Shown one piece after another: positions 12,879 through 23,030 of a stretch of 64,000 bases of DNA. Within the stretch, counting starts at the first letter, position 1; each line of letters starts with the position of its first letter. The stretch is from contig NC_057802.1 in the NCBI RefSeq assembly GCF_018294505.1, positions 557,422,063 through 557,486,062 of the forward strand. The letters run 5' to 3'. The notes beneath the pieces were generated by a model. It was not told the DNA's origin and searched no databases. It saw nothing but the letters and a program-made list of their open reading frames with translations. Origin of the DNA: Triticum aestivum (lineage: Eukaryota > Streptophyta > Magnoliopsida > Poales > Poaceae). The translations under genes were made by a program, and so were the position numbers.

Positions 12879-13461
12879 CTATGGCCCTGGTGGGTCCCCA
12901 CTGTCATCCTCTCCAAGTAAAGTCATCTCCTCATCCTCATGTCCGTTGACCATGTTGACAATGCGAGACGGCGGTGCCACGGCGAGCGCAACAACTTGAA
13001 GGACGACGGAGAGGGCCTCGCGGGCCCTATGAATGGTCTGATACAGCGCCCGCTGCTCGTTCGAGAAGCCAGAATCATAGGGCCACATGTCCGCGACGGC
13101 ATTGTCGTTCGCTTGTTCACCGGTGCTCGTTGAGGAGACGGAGGTTGCAGTACAGGTCCTCCTGCGCTGGTAGCTCTTCCGCAATTAGGGCGTAGAAGTG
13201 CGGCCGCACCTGCTCTATGGTGAACACGGCATGAACCGGCTTGGACAGTGGCGCCGGCTCCTGGTCGGAAGCTACGTCCATCGTCTGATTGTCGTCGCTC
13301 AGCTCGGCGAGGTAGCTGGCGAGCCAGCATGTCCGGCTGCTGGACCCAACCCGCTGCCAAGCACGAGTTTGACTGCCCTGGCCCACCCAGACCGCCTCCC
13401 TCGCCCGCGCGCGCTCTCCGCCCGAAACGGTCAGCGCCGCCCGGCCCGCTTCCCAGTGCAT
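12879..13461 (-). pseudogene. Frameshifted protein-like reading frame in the CACTA, unknown function
   Basis: On the minus strand two frames read like one disrupted protein: 13461-13117 (with FTIEQVRPHFYALIAEEL and QEDLYCNLRLLNEH) and, in another frame, 13184-12879 (with MWPYDSGFSNEQRALYQT and the acidic tail NGHEDEEMTLLGEDDSG). Amino-acid composition is balanced, unlike the repeat-derived frames nearby, which suggests former coding. I do not recognise the family. Its upstream part (about 13300-13600) is copied at 20560-20830. It may be a captured host-gene piece or an accessory ORF of the transposon. Confidence 0.35.
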
Positions 13462-13588
13462 GCGATTGCTCCGCCTTCAAACGACACAAGTGCCGTCCGT
13501 CCATCCTTCTTCCGCCACATTAATGATACGCGGTTGCCGAGGCGGCTACTCCGGCGCCACACGTCCGTCCCTCCGCCGCCCACCATTG

Positions 13589-13597
13589 CTATATAAA
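13589..13597 (+). promoter_or_regulatory. TATA box upstream of the 13674 frame
   Basis: CTATATAAA lies about 80 bp before the ATG at 13674, in a GC-rich context like a plant core promoter. Confidence 0.45.
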
Positions 13598-13673
13598 CTG
13601 TTGCACTGGCCATAGCCGCAGTCATCCGCATCCGTTCCTATTCTCTTGTCCACACCACTACTGCCCACCATGC

Positions 13674-14216
13674 ATGGCTTCCTCGCACTCCAACGCTCTT
13701 CGGGATGGGCGGACGACGAACCACAAAGAGATGGCAGCCATTGCTGCCGACTGGTTGGCCGGCAGGTAGCCGGAGGACAACGACGTCCCAATGGAGAACA
13801 TGGTAGTCGACGATCCGGTGCCAACCCCCTCCTCCGCGCCATCCTCGTCGGTGCATTGCACCATGACCATCGGCGAGGCCGGTGCCCAATATATGGACAC
13901 GGTGAGGCAGAAGCGTGAGGAGCAGTTCCGGGAGGCGCATGCCGATGCCGCCTACAACCACCATCTTCTTGAGGAGCACCTGCAGGCGGAGGAGCAGATC
14001 GTCGCGGAGCGGGTGGAGCAGGAGGCGCTGCTCGACTCGTACCGCTCCGCCCGTGAGGGCCGCCTCGAGCGCTGGCGGTACCACATGCGGGTGGCAGAGG
14101 CTGCGGCCGCCTACAAAGAGGGAGATGAAGCGGGCGAGGCGCTGTTTGGCGAGACTGAGGACGAGGCAGAGGACAATGCCGGCTCCGACGAGTCCCCGCT
14201 CCGCTGGCGTCGATGA
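13674..14216 (+). pseudogene. Coiled-coil protein frame in the CACTA, one in-frame stop
   Basis: The ATG at 13674 opens a 180-codon frame beginning MASSHSNALRDGRTT, with a single TAG at 13767-13769 after residue 31. The middle (about residues 70-160) is strongly charged, rich in Glu, Arg, Gln and Ala with helical spacing (QKREEQFREAHADAAY, LLEEHLQAEEQIVAE), as expected for a coiled coil; the end is acidic. A TATA box lies at 13589-13597. This could be an accessory CACTA protein or a captured gene; I do not recognise a domain. The frame after the stop could also start at an internal Met (13791). Confidence 0.45.
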
Positions 14217-14415
14217 GGCCCTGCTCCGCCGAGGCCCCGTTGCGCCAACAACGAGGCAAAGGACGCCGTCGGCTCCGCCGAGGCCCCACCCTGCCGGCAA
14301 CGAGGGGGAGGATTTCCCCTGCTCCGCCGAGGGGCCGCCCGCCGGCAATGAGACAGAGGACATCTCCGGCTCCGCCGAGGCCCCGCCCCGCTGCCAACGA
14401 GGCCGCACCACATAG
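14217..14415. repeat. GC-rich short repeats (GCTCCGCCGAGG)
   Basis: The word CTCCGCCGAGG recurs about five times, spaced 38-60 bp and separated by variants of AACGAGG. It abuts the 3' end of the coiled-coil frame and probably arose by slippage of its coding sequence. Confidence 0.6.
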
Positions 14416-14489
14416 AAAACGAGGAAGAAGAACACGGTAGGTCGCCGCCGCTCGGGTCCAGGTAAGGCCACCGCTGCTACCCTCCAGTT

Positions 14490-14945
14490 GCTGGCACTGA
14501 GCTGTACATCATGGAGCAATTCTATGATTACAGGATGATTGAAGAGCGCTCCATGGTTGAGCAAGCTCATGAGATACAGTCATTTGCTAGAGAACTTGAG
14601 CACTTCAGTTGTATGCTACCGGACAAGTTTGTTGCCGGAGGTATCATCACTAAGCTTCCTCCTTCGTGGATATCATTGGAACTCTTGATGTGGAAGAAAA
14701 GGCGAGAGCAAAGGACACACGTGCTCGATGAATTGAGGGAGGATCTAGTGCCAATCTGATATAGAAGAAGAACTTCAGCCCCACAAGTTCTAGAACAAGG
14801 GCAACTTTGATGGTAAAGCAAAGTTTGATGGGAAGAACAAGGCTGTGCAACACACGAACTTCAAGAAGAAGAATGACAAGAAGAAAGGTGTTTGTCATGT
14901 GGGGATCCTGATCATTGGGCTCCTAGTTGCCCTAATCGCTATGAC
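14490..14945 (+). pseudogene. Captured Copia gag fragment
   Basis: The translation contains MEQFYDYRMIEERS, VEQAHEIQSFARELEH and MLPDKFVAGGIITKLPPSW, the conserved core of a plant Ty1/Copia gag (UBN2-type). After a small deletion it resumes in another frame with LDVEEKARAKDT and ends at a zinc-knuckle remnant (CGDPDHWAPSC), also frameshifted. No LTR, primer site or pol sequence flanks it, so it is an orphan fragment inside the CACTA, not a nested full element. It is a different Copia family from the backbone element at 33535-40748. Confidence 0.75.
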
Positions 14946-15390
14946 AAGCTAGGCGGGTTGACCACTGACGGCCGGTTAGCTTCTTGGTGGCGACGTGGTG
15001 TCGGAGAGCTATGTTTGAGAAGGACGCTGCTTCTAGTTAACTGCTGGTGCAGTTGGCTGACTGACACGTGGGCCCAACAGGCATCTGGGCCACATGTCAG
15101 TTACACAACTGCACCTGCAGTTAAGTCACTGAAGCTTCTGTTCGGCTCAGCCGGACATAGGTGGGTAGCTTCGGTTAATTAATTATACCTCCAGTGCACC
15201 CCATTTTAGTTGAAGAATGTATGAAATGTAATGAAGTCTAGCATGTTTATATGAAATCCGACCGTGTATGAATGAATTCATTTCGATTAGTTCGAATTCT
15301 TGTATCACTGGCATTGGATGTACATGCAAAACAATACGTACTAGCATTATTCCCACGGTGATCACCTCGTTTGCAGCAGTTTCACATGTA
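14946..15390. other. Non-coding CACTA sequence
   Basis: I see no gene. The stretch 15030-15175 is rich in CTGCAG/CAGCTG-like words and ends TTAATTAATTA. Confidence 0.4.
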
Positions 15391-15516
15391 CTCCCTCCGG
15401 TCCTTTCTAGTCTACATACAAGTTTTGTCTGCAGTCAAAGTATCTCTACTTTGACCAATCTTATAGAAAAAAGTATGCACTTTCACAATGTGCGAAGTAA
15501 AAAGGAACAGAAGGAG
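15391..15516. mobile_element. Stowaway-type MITE (Tc1/Mariner), 126 bp
   Basis: Begins CTCCCTCCGGTCC and ends GGAACAGAAGGAG, imperfect terminal inverted repeats of the Stowaway type, flanked by TA on both sides (15389-15390, 15517-15518). Confidence 0.75.
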
Positions 15517-17724
15517 TACAAAGAGTTTGAGCAGCTTTTTGGCGTTCCTGTACATTGCAATCAAACACACAAGCCTGACAATTCAAAGAGAGCATTCACA
15601 ACAATCGATGATTATGCATCTCAGCGATTCACATGTCAGAGCCAATATTTACTTCACAACTAAAGAATAAAGAAAAAAATTGGATCGACGCTGCTGATAG
15701 CAAAGGGCGTCCCATTCAAAATATCAACCGCATGTCTTCTTGCTAAAATCAATGAGCAAAATTTGACAAGGTTTTCCCATTCCAAAATATCAAATGCCTA
15801 CGATTGTGGAATGGGCAGGGTTTGCCATCAGTTCGGACATTGACATGGCACCTCGTGCTAAATAAACCAGCTGTTCTTTTTGTGCAGATCCACCAAAATC
15901 AACCAAATTCACGCGTAGCTTGTATGATTTCGCCCTTATATGTTGCAATGCCTTGAACTTATCGGGACCTCCTTTCTTGTGGTGGAAATGAATGATTCGA
16001 TGTATTCATGAACATTTTGTGCAGTTCCCATTGAAATCAAGCTGAGCACCCCTGTTTGCACAAATACAAAAAAGTGATTAGTATAAAGCAAACTGTACTA
16101 TGAATTGACAGTTTAAATAGGCACCTACATGGTCCATGTAGAGCACACTTATAGAAAAATGGAACTCACCGGAAAGAATCCTAGAACAACATTGTACTCG
16201 CGCATCACAGCAAGAAAATGGAGATTTGTCAGTCCTTCTGAGCTGAAGTTAGTTTGGTCTTGTGGGGGGTAATGTAACCATCCTTCAACTGCTCCTTCTG
16301 ATGAGAAGATAGACAGGGCTTCTTCATCCTGGCATAATCGGAACTAGTCACTTCACGTACTCCATATTCTTGTTCAGAGGAGGATGATCCTGTTGTGCAA
16401 AGACAAGAGGATAACTAAATGCTAGCATCCCTGTTTGCTCGAAAAAAAGGAAAGGAAATATTTAAAACAGCACAGATGAAGCACTTCTCAAGGACAATAC
16501 CACTTTTTGATGACAGTATCTAAACAGTAGCACAACACTAATAGAGATGACAAAGCTCGATCATATGGATGAAATCAGTGGGCGAGTACCAACCTTTGTC
16601 AGGAGGCTTATTGTGTAGAGCATACAGATGAAGCACTTCTCCGGAACCATCTGTTGCTATCTACTGTGGTAGCCATGCTTACTATATACTCCTCGATTAG
16701 ATTAATGTTTCCAACATCTTCTTGTGCAGTTCCACTAAAATATGGTATCTTCAAAGAAGATCCCTGTTTGCACAAGTAGAAATAATTACGTATTACATTA
16801 AGAGTGGCATCAAATCAGTGGCAAAACTATTGCTCGTTCTAGCCATAGCAATAAATTAAGATGCAAAACTATATCATTACTTGTGTCATCATAGTTCCAG
16901 TGCTTCATTACAGCACCAGGAGTTGATTTTTGTTTTTCTTCCGCTTGTTCTTCCCCTTCATCACTTGGTTCAATAACAGATAAGCTTCGCCTTCAATGTA
17001 AGATTTGGCATGTCAATTAGGTTGCACAAGTATAGCACTAAACAATGACATTAATTTTCTGATGAAAGTGGCAAAATACAGGACAACAGTTGTGAAATAT
17101 CCTTATCTTACCTCAATGGGATATTGCGGTGCACATACAGATTGGAAGTCTTGTCTCCATTTGTGCAGTTCACTAAAATCAAGCAACATTACCGTACAAG
17201 TAGCACAACATATGAAAGCACACTGTAGAATCATGTGAAAGAAGGCTAGTAATGACCTCTCATGATGCGAAATTCAAACAACTCACAAGAAGAAGTTCTG
17301 AACCAAATTTGCCAACACGGATAGGAAGTAAGATCTCCTCTTGTGCAGTTCCACTAAGATCAGCAATCAAGCAACGTTGTCGGTGTGACATTTTGGTTGA
17401 AATGCACAAAACACTCTTAAAACAAAAGTGTTTTGTGCAGTGCAACAAAAGGTCACAATGGCAACAAGGTGAAGTAGATAACCCTGTTTACACAGAGGTG
17501 CAAAGGAAACAACTAGTGGTCAATAACGGTGGATGACACAGAAGCCAACAAAAAGAAGCATCTACCTTATCTAAATGGGAAAGAAAGCAAGACAGTAGCA
17601 TTTCTCAAACGGTGGCATTGATTAATATTAACAGAGAGATTCTATTAACAATAAAATTCGTTAAACATGTAATTTGCTTTTCACTGTGGCATTGCATCAA
17701 TTTTCCAGCAGCATTATTAGAGGG

Positions 17725-18033
17725 TGCTTGTTTACAAGGACATTTTGGTGGAGGGACTAAAAAAAATTCCGTGTCAGTCCCATCTAAACCAGACAGGAGG
17801 GACTTTTAGGGACTAAAAGTGGGCATTTGGGACTAAAGAAAGAAGACCCCGAGGGAGAGTCTTTTTGGGACTTTTTCCAACAGTTGCCCCTGCCACGCAT
17901 CGCACCTTGTCTCTATTAGTTCATTACTAGGGGTAACATGGTCTTTTAGCATGTCATTTAATAACCTGTAGTCCATGTTTAGTCCCTGGAACCAAGCAGG
18001 TAGGGAGAGGGAGTTTTTAACCAAACATGGCCT
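17725..18033. mobile_element. MITE-like inverted-repeat element
   Basis: The left edge (GGTGCTTGTTTACAAGG, then GGGACTAAAA words) and the right edge (AGTCCCTGGAACCAAGCAGG...AACCAAACATGGCC) are inversely related, like the common grass MITEs with TTTGGTTC..GGGACTAAA ends. Exact termini and TSD are unclear. Confidence 0.4.
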
Positions 18034-18348
18034 TACATTAACAACAGATAAAGAGTTGCACGGGACAGTGGACGCACCAGCACCATGTGCATCTACTGAT
18101 GTACTGGGGTGATGCACAGTCTGTTGCAACAAAGGACAAACAACCAAGGAGAATATTTGTGTTGGTCCCAGTTTTGTTATCTTTAGACACCTTTCCCTAT
18201 GTGAGCGCAGCAAATCTAGTCCTGCTCAAACTCTACAGCCTTGTCCCCCAAAACAAAAGATCAGTTCGTTACAGATGTGCGTACTGCGTTTGTCATTGTT
18301 TTCCCTTTTTGACGAACGTAGGTGCTGGATAGCCAGTCTGTACTAGTA

Positions 18349-18630
18349 CTTTCCCCACTTCCTTTCCTCTGTGAACCACTTCCTAGATTTATGCTATACA
18401 ACTTTCCCCACTACTTTCCCCCATTCCCGTCCTCTTTGAACCACGTCTTAGATTCATGCGATACAACTTTCCCCACTACTTTCCCCCTTTATTTCCTTTT
18501 TGAACCACGTCCTAGATTCATGCTATACAAATTTTCCCACTACTTTCCCCCATTCCTTTCCTCTTTGAACCACATCCTAGATTCATGGTATACAACTTTC
18601 CCCACTACTTTCCTGTTTGATCCAACACCT
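18349..18630. repeat. About 65-bp tandem repeat, four copies
   Basis: Units carry CTTTCCCCACTACTTTCC, TTTGAACCACGTC and TAGATTCATGC blocks, starting near 18349, 18405, 18468 and 18535; the last unit is shorter. Confidence 0.75.
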
Positions 18631-18910
18631 AGATTCGAGTCCAGAAGCGGAAAAAGCCCACATGCAGCTAGAGCAATGCATGTGGAATAAGTAAATTATA
18701 CCTTAAGGTTCTTGCGGTGTGGTTCGGTGGGCGACCGGAGGCCGTTCGACCCACACTATGTACGGTGGCAAAGAAGAAGGGGTTGGAGGCCCTCCCGCAC
18801 CGCCGCTGGGTGAAAGTGAACAGCTGTGCCGGTACTGGATTCCCTCCCTCGCCGGTGGCAACAACGTTAAGCCTCCTTCCCTTCCCGGCGGACGGATCCT
18901 GCCGGCTCTT

Positions 18911-19088
18911 TGACCAGCAGTGAGGGGAGAGAGAGAGGCCAACGAAGTCTTGTTTAGATCTGGAGAGGGTGAGAGAGTGTGAAGAGAGCAACTACAAGCA
19001 GACCAGCAGTGAGGGTAGAGAGAGAGGCCAACGAAGTCTTGTTTAGATCTGGAGAGGGTGAGAGAGTGTGAAGAGGGCAACTACAAGC
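18911..19088. repeat. 89-bp direct tandem duplication in the leader of the minus-strand locus
   Basis: 18911-18999 and 19000-19088 are nearly identical (both with GACCAGCAGTGAGGG, GTTTAGATCTGGAGAGGG and GAGAGTGTGAAGAG). The duplication lies between the TATA run and the first exon of the minus-strand locus. Confidence 0.85.
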
Positions 19089-19103
19089 GCTGAGGCTCCA
19101 GTG

Positions 19104-19116
19104 TGTATATATATAC
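19104..19116 (-). promoter_or_regulatory. TATA run upstream of the repeated-exon locus
   Basis: TATATATATA, about 200 bp upstream of the first exon on the minus strand. The paralogous locus has CTATATACATA at about 22438-22428 in the equivalent place. Confidence 0.4.
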
Positions 19117-19165
19117 TAGAGAGAGTGTGAAGAGGGCAAACCCTAGAAACACGAATTATGCTCAA

Positions 19166-19233
19166 GTGTAGTTATCGAACCCGAGACCTCAAGTTTGATG
19201 AGCGAACAGGCTAACCAGCTACACAACCCTCCC
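19166..19233 (-). other. tRNA-like (SINE head-like) segment
   Basis: The minus strand shows TGTAGCTGGTTAGCCTG, similar to a polymerase III A box / D arm, and 27 nt later GGGTTCGATAAC, similar to a B box / T arm. A clean cloverleaf with paired acceptor ends is not evident, so a functional tRNA is unlikely. A tRNA-derived SINE head or chance similarity are the options. Confidence 0.35.
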
Positions 19234-19940
19234 ATTATGTTAAACGAGAGGAAAATAACCTTTCATACATTCCTACATTCGTGTGACAAGCATGCCGTGT
19301 TTTTTGTGTGTGTGTGGGAGTCATTGGGATTTAAATCATAATCGTGTCATGTGGCTTTGGTGGTAAGACTATCCACAGTGGTGCAGAAATAATGCAGGCT
19401 TAGTCACCTTACCTCTCTCCACATAATACATTGGGTCCCACCAGTCAGAGGGTCAAACAAACAAATTAATAAGAAAAATTAAAAGCGCCAGCGGTGTATC
19501 TTACCTCACACATCTTGCTACTACTCGGGAACACTGTCCAGTTGATCCCTCTGTTCGCTCACACACTATTTTAAGTGAATCCTTATTATAACATGCTCAC
19601 AATTTTGGGCACTTGTATTCGACCTAAGTCAGTGTGCCACCGTATCTCGTACGACTCCCTCCGTCTAGGTGTAATAAGTCACGTTAGAAGGTGCAGCGGG
19701 ACCAAGGTGCAAGCAGATTGGAGGAGGAGAAACTTGACCGGTCATTCCTCTAATCAAAGCCCTGATTTCTGTCTCTAAACACAACAATTAATCCAAACAA
19801 CTAAGAGATGTCGTTTTAGCTACCATGCAGGGCGACATATTAACTCACATGCAAGCCGACTTTGATTTCTTGACTGATCAACACGTAGTTGCGCTCCATG
19901 CATTGGGCTTCCGGGGGAGATAACAAGGCAGAGTAATTAA
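19234..19940. other. Non-coding CACTA sequence
   Basis: I see no supported gene and no long repeat. Confidence 0.4.
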
Positions 19941-20203
19941 GGAGCGTTTGGTTACATTGCTTAGGCTGGTCATAGTGGTGAGTAACTTGGACTAGTACAA
20001 CATGCATATGTTAATAGTCTATGTTACTACTACGCGAAGTTTGCCGTCGGAAGTGAGCCGATCTAGCTCTCCGGAGCTAGCAAGGTTTTTCTAGCCCACC
20101 CAAGCTAGCTGGCCCACAAAAGCTAACATATTTTTACAGTTCCAAATGCCTAACCTTGCCCGGCTATGCTATAAGCTGTTCTTGATAAGGATCCAAACGC
20201 TCC
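19941..20203. mobile_element. MITE with GGAGCGTTTGG termini, about 263 bp
   Basis: Opens GGAGCGTTTGGTTAC and closes GATCCAAACGCTCC, an inverted pair. Inside, GGCTGGTCATAGTGGTGAGT and TATGTTACTACTAC resemble one end of another common grass MITE, suggesting a nested fragment. No clear TSD. Confidence 0.5.
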
Positions 20204-20559
20204 CTAAGTAACAACGCTTGTTAGCAACGAGGCCAGGAGGGGATTGAGATGCGAAGTTAATGGATGATGCCTAAACATTTTGGGAATATCTGATTTCCGT
20301 AGGATGACTTAACATCTAGACGGTGGGAGTACTACTCCTCAGTCTAGGTTTGATGGAATATTCGTCACCTCTTCTCTTCTTGTACGTACTCCATTTGTAT
20401 CTCACTTCCTCTGGCTTTGCACTCGCACGATTTTCCTATTCTATGAACCTGTGTGTGCGTGTGCATGTGCGTCTGCGTGTGTGTGTTTAACAACATGTGT
20501 GTGTTAGAGAGAGCGATAGATCGACCTACTCCTACAGAGAGATGGTGTGTAGTGTACGA

Positions 20560-20830
20560 TTTTAGCCGCGAGAGTCGGTGCATCTTCTCATTTCCGGGCG
20601 TCCGGTAGGGACAGGCGGACAGCTGCCATGCCCGCTCCTGACCAGCCTGGCCCACCCAAAGCCCCTCCATCGCGCGCGCGCGCTTCCTGCCCGAAATGGT
20701 CAGCGCCGCTCTAAAGAATTGGTGCCGCGTTCATGCCTGGGCAGAGCGGACGCGACCTCTCACTGGCGCCTACATTGAAGGGAGAAGCGGATTCAAGAGT
20801 GATGGTTGCTTCGTCCGTCCAACTTACTGC
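20560..20830. repeat. Diverged copy of the 13300-13600 segment
   Basis: Shared words include CCTGGCCCACCCA, CCTCCATCGCGCGCGCG and GAAATGGTCAGCGCCG, in the same order and orientation as at about 13375-13440. Confidence 0.6.
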
Positions 20831-21061
20831 TGGGTCTATGTGATTTGACGGCTCATTGGTCATTATTACTGAGGTGGTAGGACTACTGGATGTCCCACGC
20901 TTTCGGCGAAAGGAGGTACTACTAGATTACAATTTTCTCCATTCTTACAGTGGAGGAGTGCAAGAGCAGTGAAAACACGCAGGCTCAGTGATTACATGGC
21001 CCACCTCACACTATCACCATATTTTCTGGACACCGTCCGACACCTAACTCTTTACATAGTA

Positions 21062-21220
21062 CTCCCTCCATTCCTAAATATAAGTCTCTGTAGAGATTCC
21101 ACTAGGTGGACTACATAAGGAACAAAATGAATGAATCTACACTTAAAATGCATCTATATACATCTGTATGTGGTTCATGGTGAAATCTCTACAAAGACTT
21201 ATATTTAGGAATGGAGGAAG
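21062..21220. mobile_element. Stowaway MITE, 159 bp
   Basis: Begins CTCCCTCCATTCCTAAATA and ends TATTTAGGAATGGAGGAAG, inverted ends; TA on both sides (21060-21061, 21221-21222). The long terminal complementarity (about 25 bp) suggests a relatively young copy. Confidence 0.85.
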
Positions 21221-21399
21221 TACTTGTATAGTATGTACTGTAATTTATCAGCGAGATAGTACAATGCTATGAAGCTTCCAGCTTCTGTTACATGTATCTT
21301 GCGTCCAAGGTTGCCCGTTGCAACATTTCATCAAATACAAAGGAGACTAACATGCATGCTATTGCATCTCAATGATTGACAGATCATAGCAAATATGTA

Positions 21400-21607
21400 C
21401 TCCCTCCGTTCCAAAATAAGTGTCTCAACTTTATGCTACATACGGAGCAAAATGAGTGAATCTACACTCTAAAATATGTCTATATACATCAGTGTTTGGA
21501 GTATGTACTAGTAGTTCATATTGAAATCTACTAAAGGACATATATATTCCAAACAATATGATAATCTCTCTAACCAAGGTAGTAGGACGAGGAGTAAATG
21601 GAGGGAG
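21400..21607. mobile_element. Stowaway MITE, 208 bp
   Basis: Begins CTCCCTCCGTTCCAAAATAA and ends AATGGAGGGAG, flanked by TA. Its right half and downstream flank reappear at 22724-22935. Confidence 0.75.
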
Positions 21608-21677
21608 TAGTAAAATTTTCTCCTCGTCCTGCGAGCCACCGCACGTGTGGGCGAGGGAGCGGGCATAATGAGTATAG

Positions 21678-21717
<40 letters not shown>
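21678..21717. repeat. (TAC)n microsatellite, about 13 units
   Basis: Uninterrupted TAC repeats; the poly-Ser frame on the minus strand is only this repeat. Confidence 0.95.
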
Positions 21718-21720
<3 letters not shown>

Positions 21721-21849
21721 GGAGTCCCTAGCCATTGAAACAGAGACAGCTAAAGAAAAAACCGATCCATGCAGTCCCTAGCCCTTGAACCGTAAACCAT
21801 AACCAGGCTTTAATTTGCTGGCAACGTCGGCGCTTCCTAAGAAATGAAG

Positions 21850-22440
21850 TTTGCAACCCTTTGACCATCGGATCATTTTGTGCAGTTTCACCAAAATCGA
21901 GATGAGCATCCCTGTGGCAAAGAAATTGAAGAAGCGTGATTAGAATAAGATTACTGGGACTAGTTGATGGGACATAAACTCATCACAAATACAGTACATA
22001 GAAGCCAGTAGAGGTATGTGCGGGGCAAAGAAGTAGAGAAATATCCACATGGAGTGATGTGGGCAGCTGGAGCAGTGGTGCAAGCCGGCTGTAAAGGGAG
22101 TTGTACCTGAGGGATGTCAGGACGTAGCTCAACCTAGGGGAGGGCGGCGGGAGGAGGCAACTACCCACGTCGTGGTAGTGAGCAATGGACGAAGGCAACC
22201 TCACCTGCTTTGTGAGAGAGAATGGCGGGAACCCCTGATCGGGACATGCCGACAGTGGGTTTTCGCCGTCGGCGATGGCGACCGCATCTACACTAAGCAT
22301 CCACCCTTCCCCCGGCGGACGTGATCCGCCGGGATGTTAGAGATGTGGCCACAGTGGTTTTGTGCGAGAGAGTGTGAAAACTGAAGAGAGCAACCCCAGC
22401 AAGCAACCGTGTAGGCTCGTCCTGCCTATGTATATAGTGG
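21850..22440 (-). pseudogene. Paralogue of the repeated-exon locus (5' end and one module)
   Basis: On the minus strand: a TATA-like CTATATACATA (about 22438-22428), a leader sharing GAGAGTGTGAAAAC-type words with the 19-kb copy, an ATG at 22300 starting MLSVDAVAIADGENPLS, and a donor-like CAG/GTGAGG about 95 bp on. Farther down, an acceptor-like GCCACAG at about 21911 leads to a module with LDFGETAQND (core 21878-21898). Compared with 15690-19115 only one module is present. The locus could be a truncated duplicate or the younger template. Function unknown. Confidence 0.4.
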
Positions 22441-22723
22441 AGTGGTTTCCTTTTCTCTCCATATGAACCTATTTATATTGCGTACGTGCCACTGAAGAAA
22501 AAAGTTTATTTATAAATGACGCGGCACCTACTACTCGTTCTCCTATAAAGCTTGCGCTTGGCATCTCCAAACTATTAACCTTGCGATTGGCTCTTCGCCT
22601 CTTCGGGAAGTCGAGCAATAATGGTATTGCAGTATATATCATTCTGGCTATATGAGATCGAATGAATTGTTGCACGTCCACCACATGGCGATGGTCGAGG
22701 GGCGAGGGAGAGTGCATACTATT

Positions 22724-22870
22724 ACGTTCGTTTCAATATGGACTACATCCGGAGCAAAATGAGTGAATCTACACTCTAAAATACATATTGAAATCTACTA
22801 AAGGACATATATCCCAAACAATATGATAATCTCTCTAACCAAGGTAGGGACGAGGAGTTAACGGAGGGAG
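22724..22870. mobile_element. Truncated copy of the 21400 Stowaway MITE
   Basis: Shares GAGCAAAATGAGTGAATCTA, CTACTAAAGGACATATAT and TAACCAAGGTAG with 21400-21607 but lacks the left terminal repeat. The shared flank (CGTCCTGCGAGCCACCGC) continues past the right end, so this is a segmental duplication, not an independent insertion. Confidence 0.7.
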
Positions 22871-23030
22871 TACTAGTAAAATTTTCTCCTTGTCCTGCGA
22901 GCCACCGCGCGCGTGGGCGAGGGAGCGGGCGTAAGGCGTAGTAAGCAAGCTTCACCTCATCCTGCGAGCCACCGCGCCCGTGGGCGGGGGAGACGGCGTA
23001 CTAAGCAAGCTTCTCCTCGTTCTGTGAGTT
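22871..23030. repeat. GC-rich local repeats beside the MITE copy
   Basis: CTGCGAGCCACCGCGC and GCAAGCTTC words occur two to three times in tandem; one copy also lies at 21620-21665. Confidence 0.6.

Larger units (their letters stand above)
15690..19115 (-). pseudogene. Multi-exon gene-like locus with repeated exon module, unknown function
   Basis: On the minus strand a TATA run (19115-19106) is followed by a pyrimidine-rich leader, a GC-rich first exon (about 18900-18720, with VVATGEGGNPVPAQL) and then a series of short blocks sharing one module. Blocks open after a recurrent acceptor-like GCAAACAG and contain a peptide like DFSGTAQE, D-L-SGTAQEE, FSGTAQEDVGN, SMGTAQNVHEY or DFGGSAQKEQL. Module cores lie at 17341-17361, 17161-17180, 16732-16752, 16017-16038 and 15880-15900. 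A paralogous locus at 21850-22440 has ATG where this copy has AGG, so the start codon appears lost, and some modules carry indels. A repeated-exon protein captured or evolved inside a CACTA is the best reading. I cannot assign a function; splice calls are by eye. Confidence 0.4.

Noticed and set aside
12923..14570. GC-rich minus-strand frames of 193, 283 and 310 codons
   Set aside because: Antisense shadows of the frames at 12879-13461 and 13674-14216 and of the GCTCCGCCGAGG repeat; Arg/Pro/Ala-rich with no motif.
21508..21735. Poly-serine frame
   Set aside because: Translation of the (TAC)n microsatellite.
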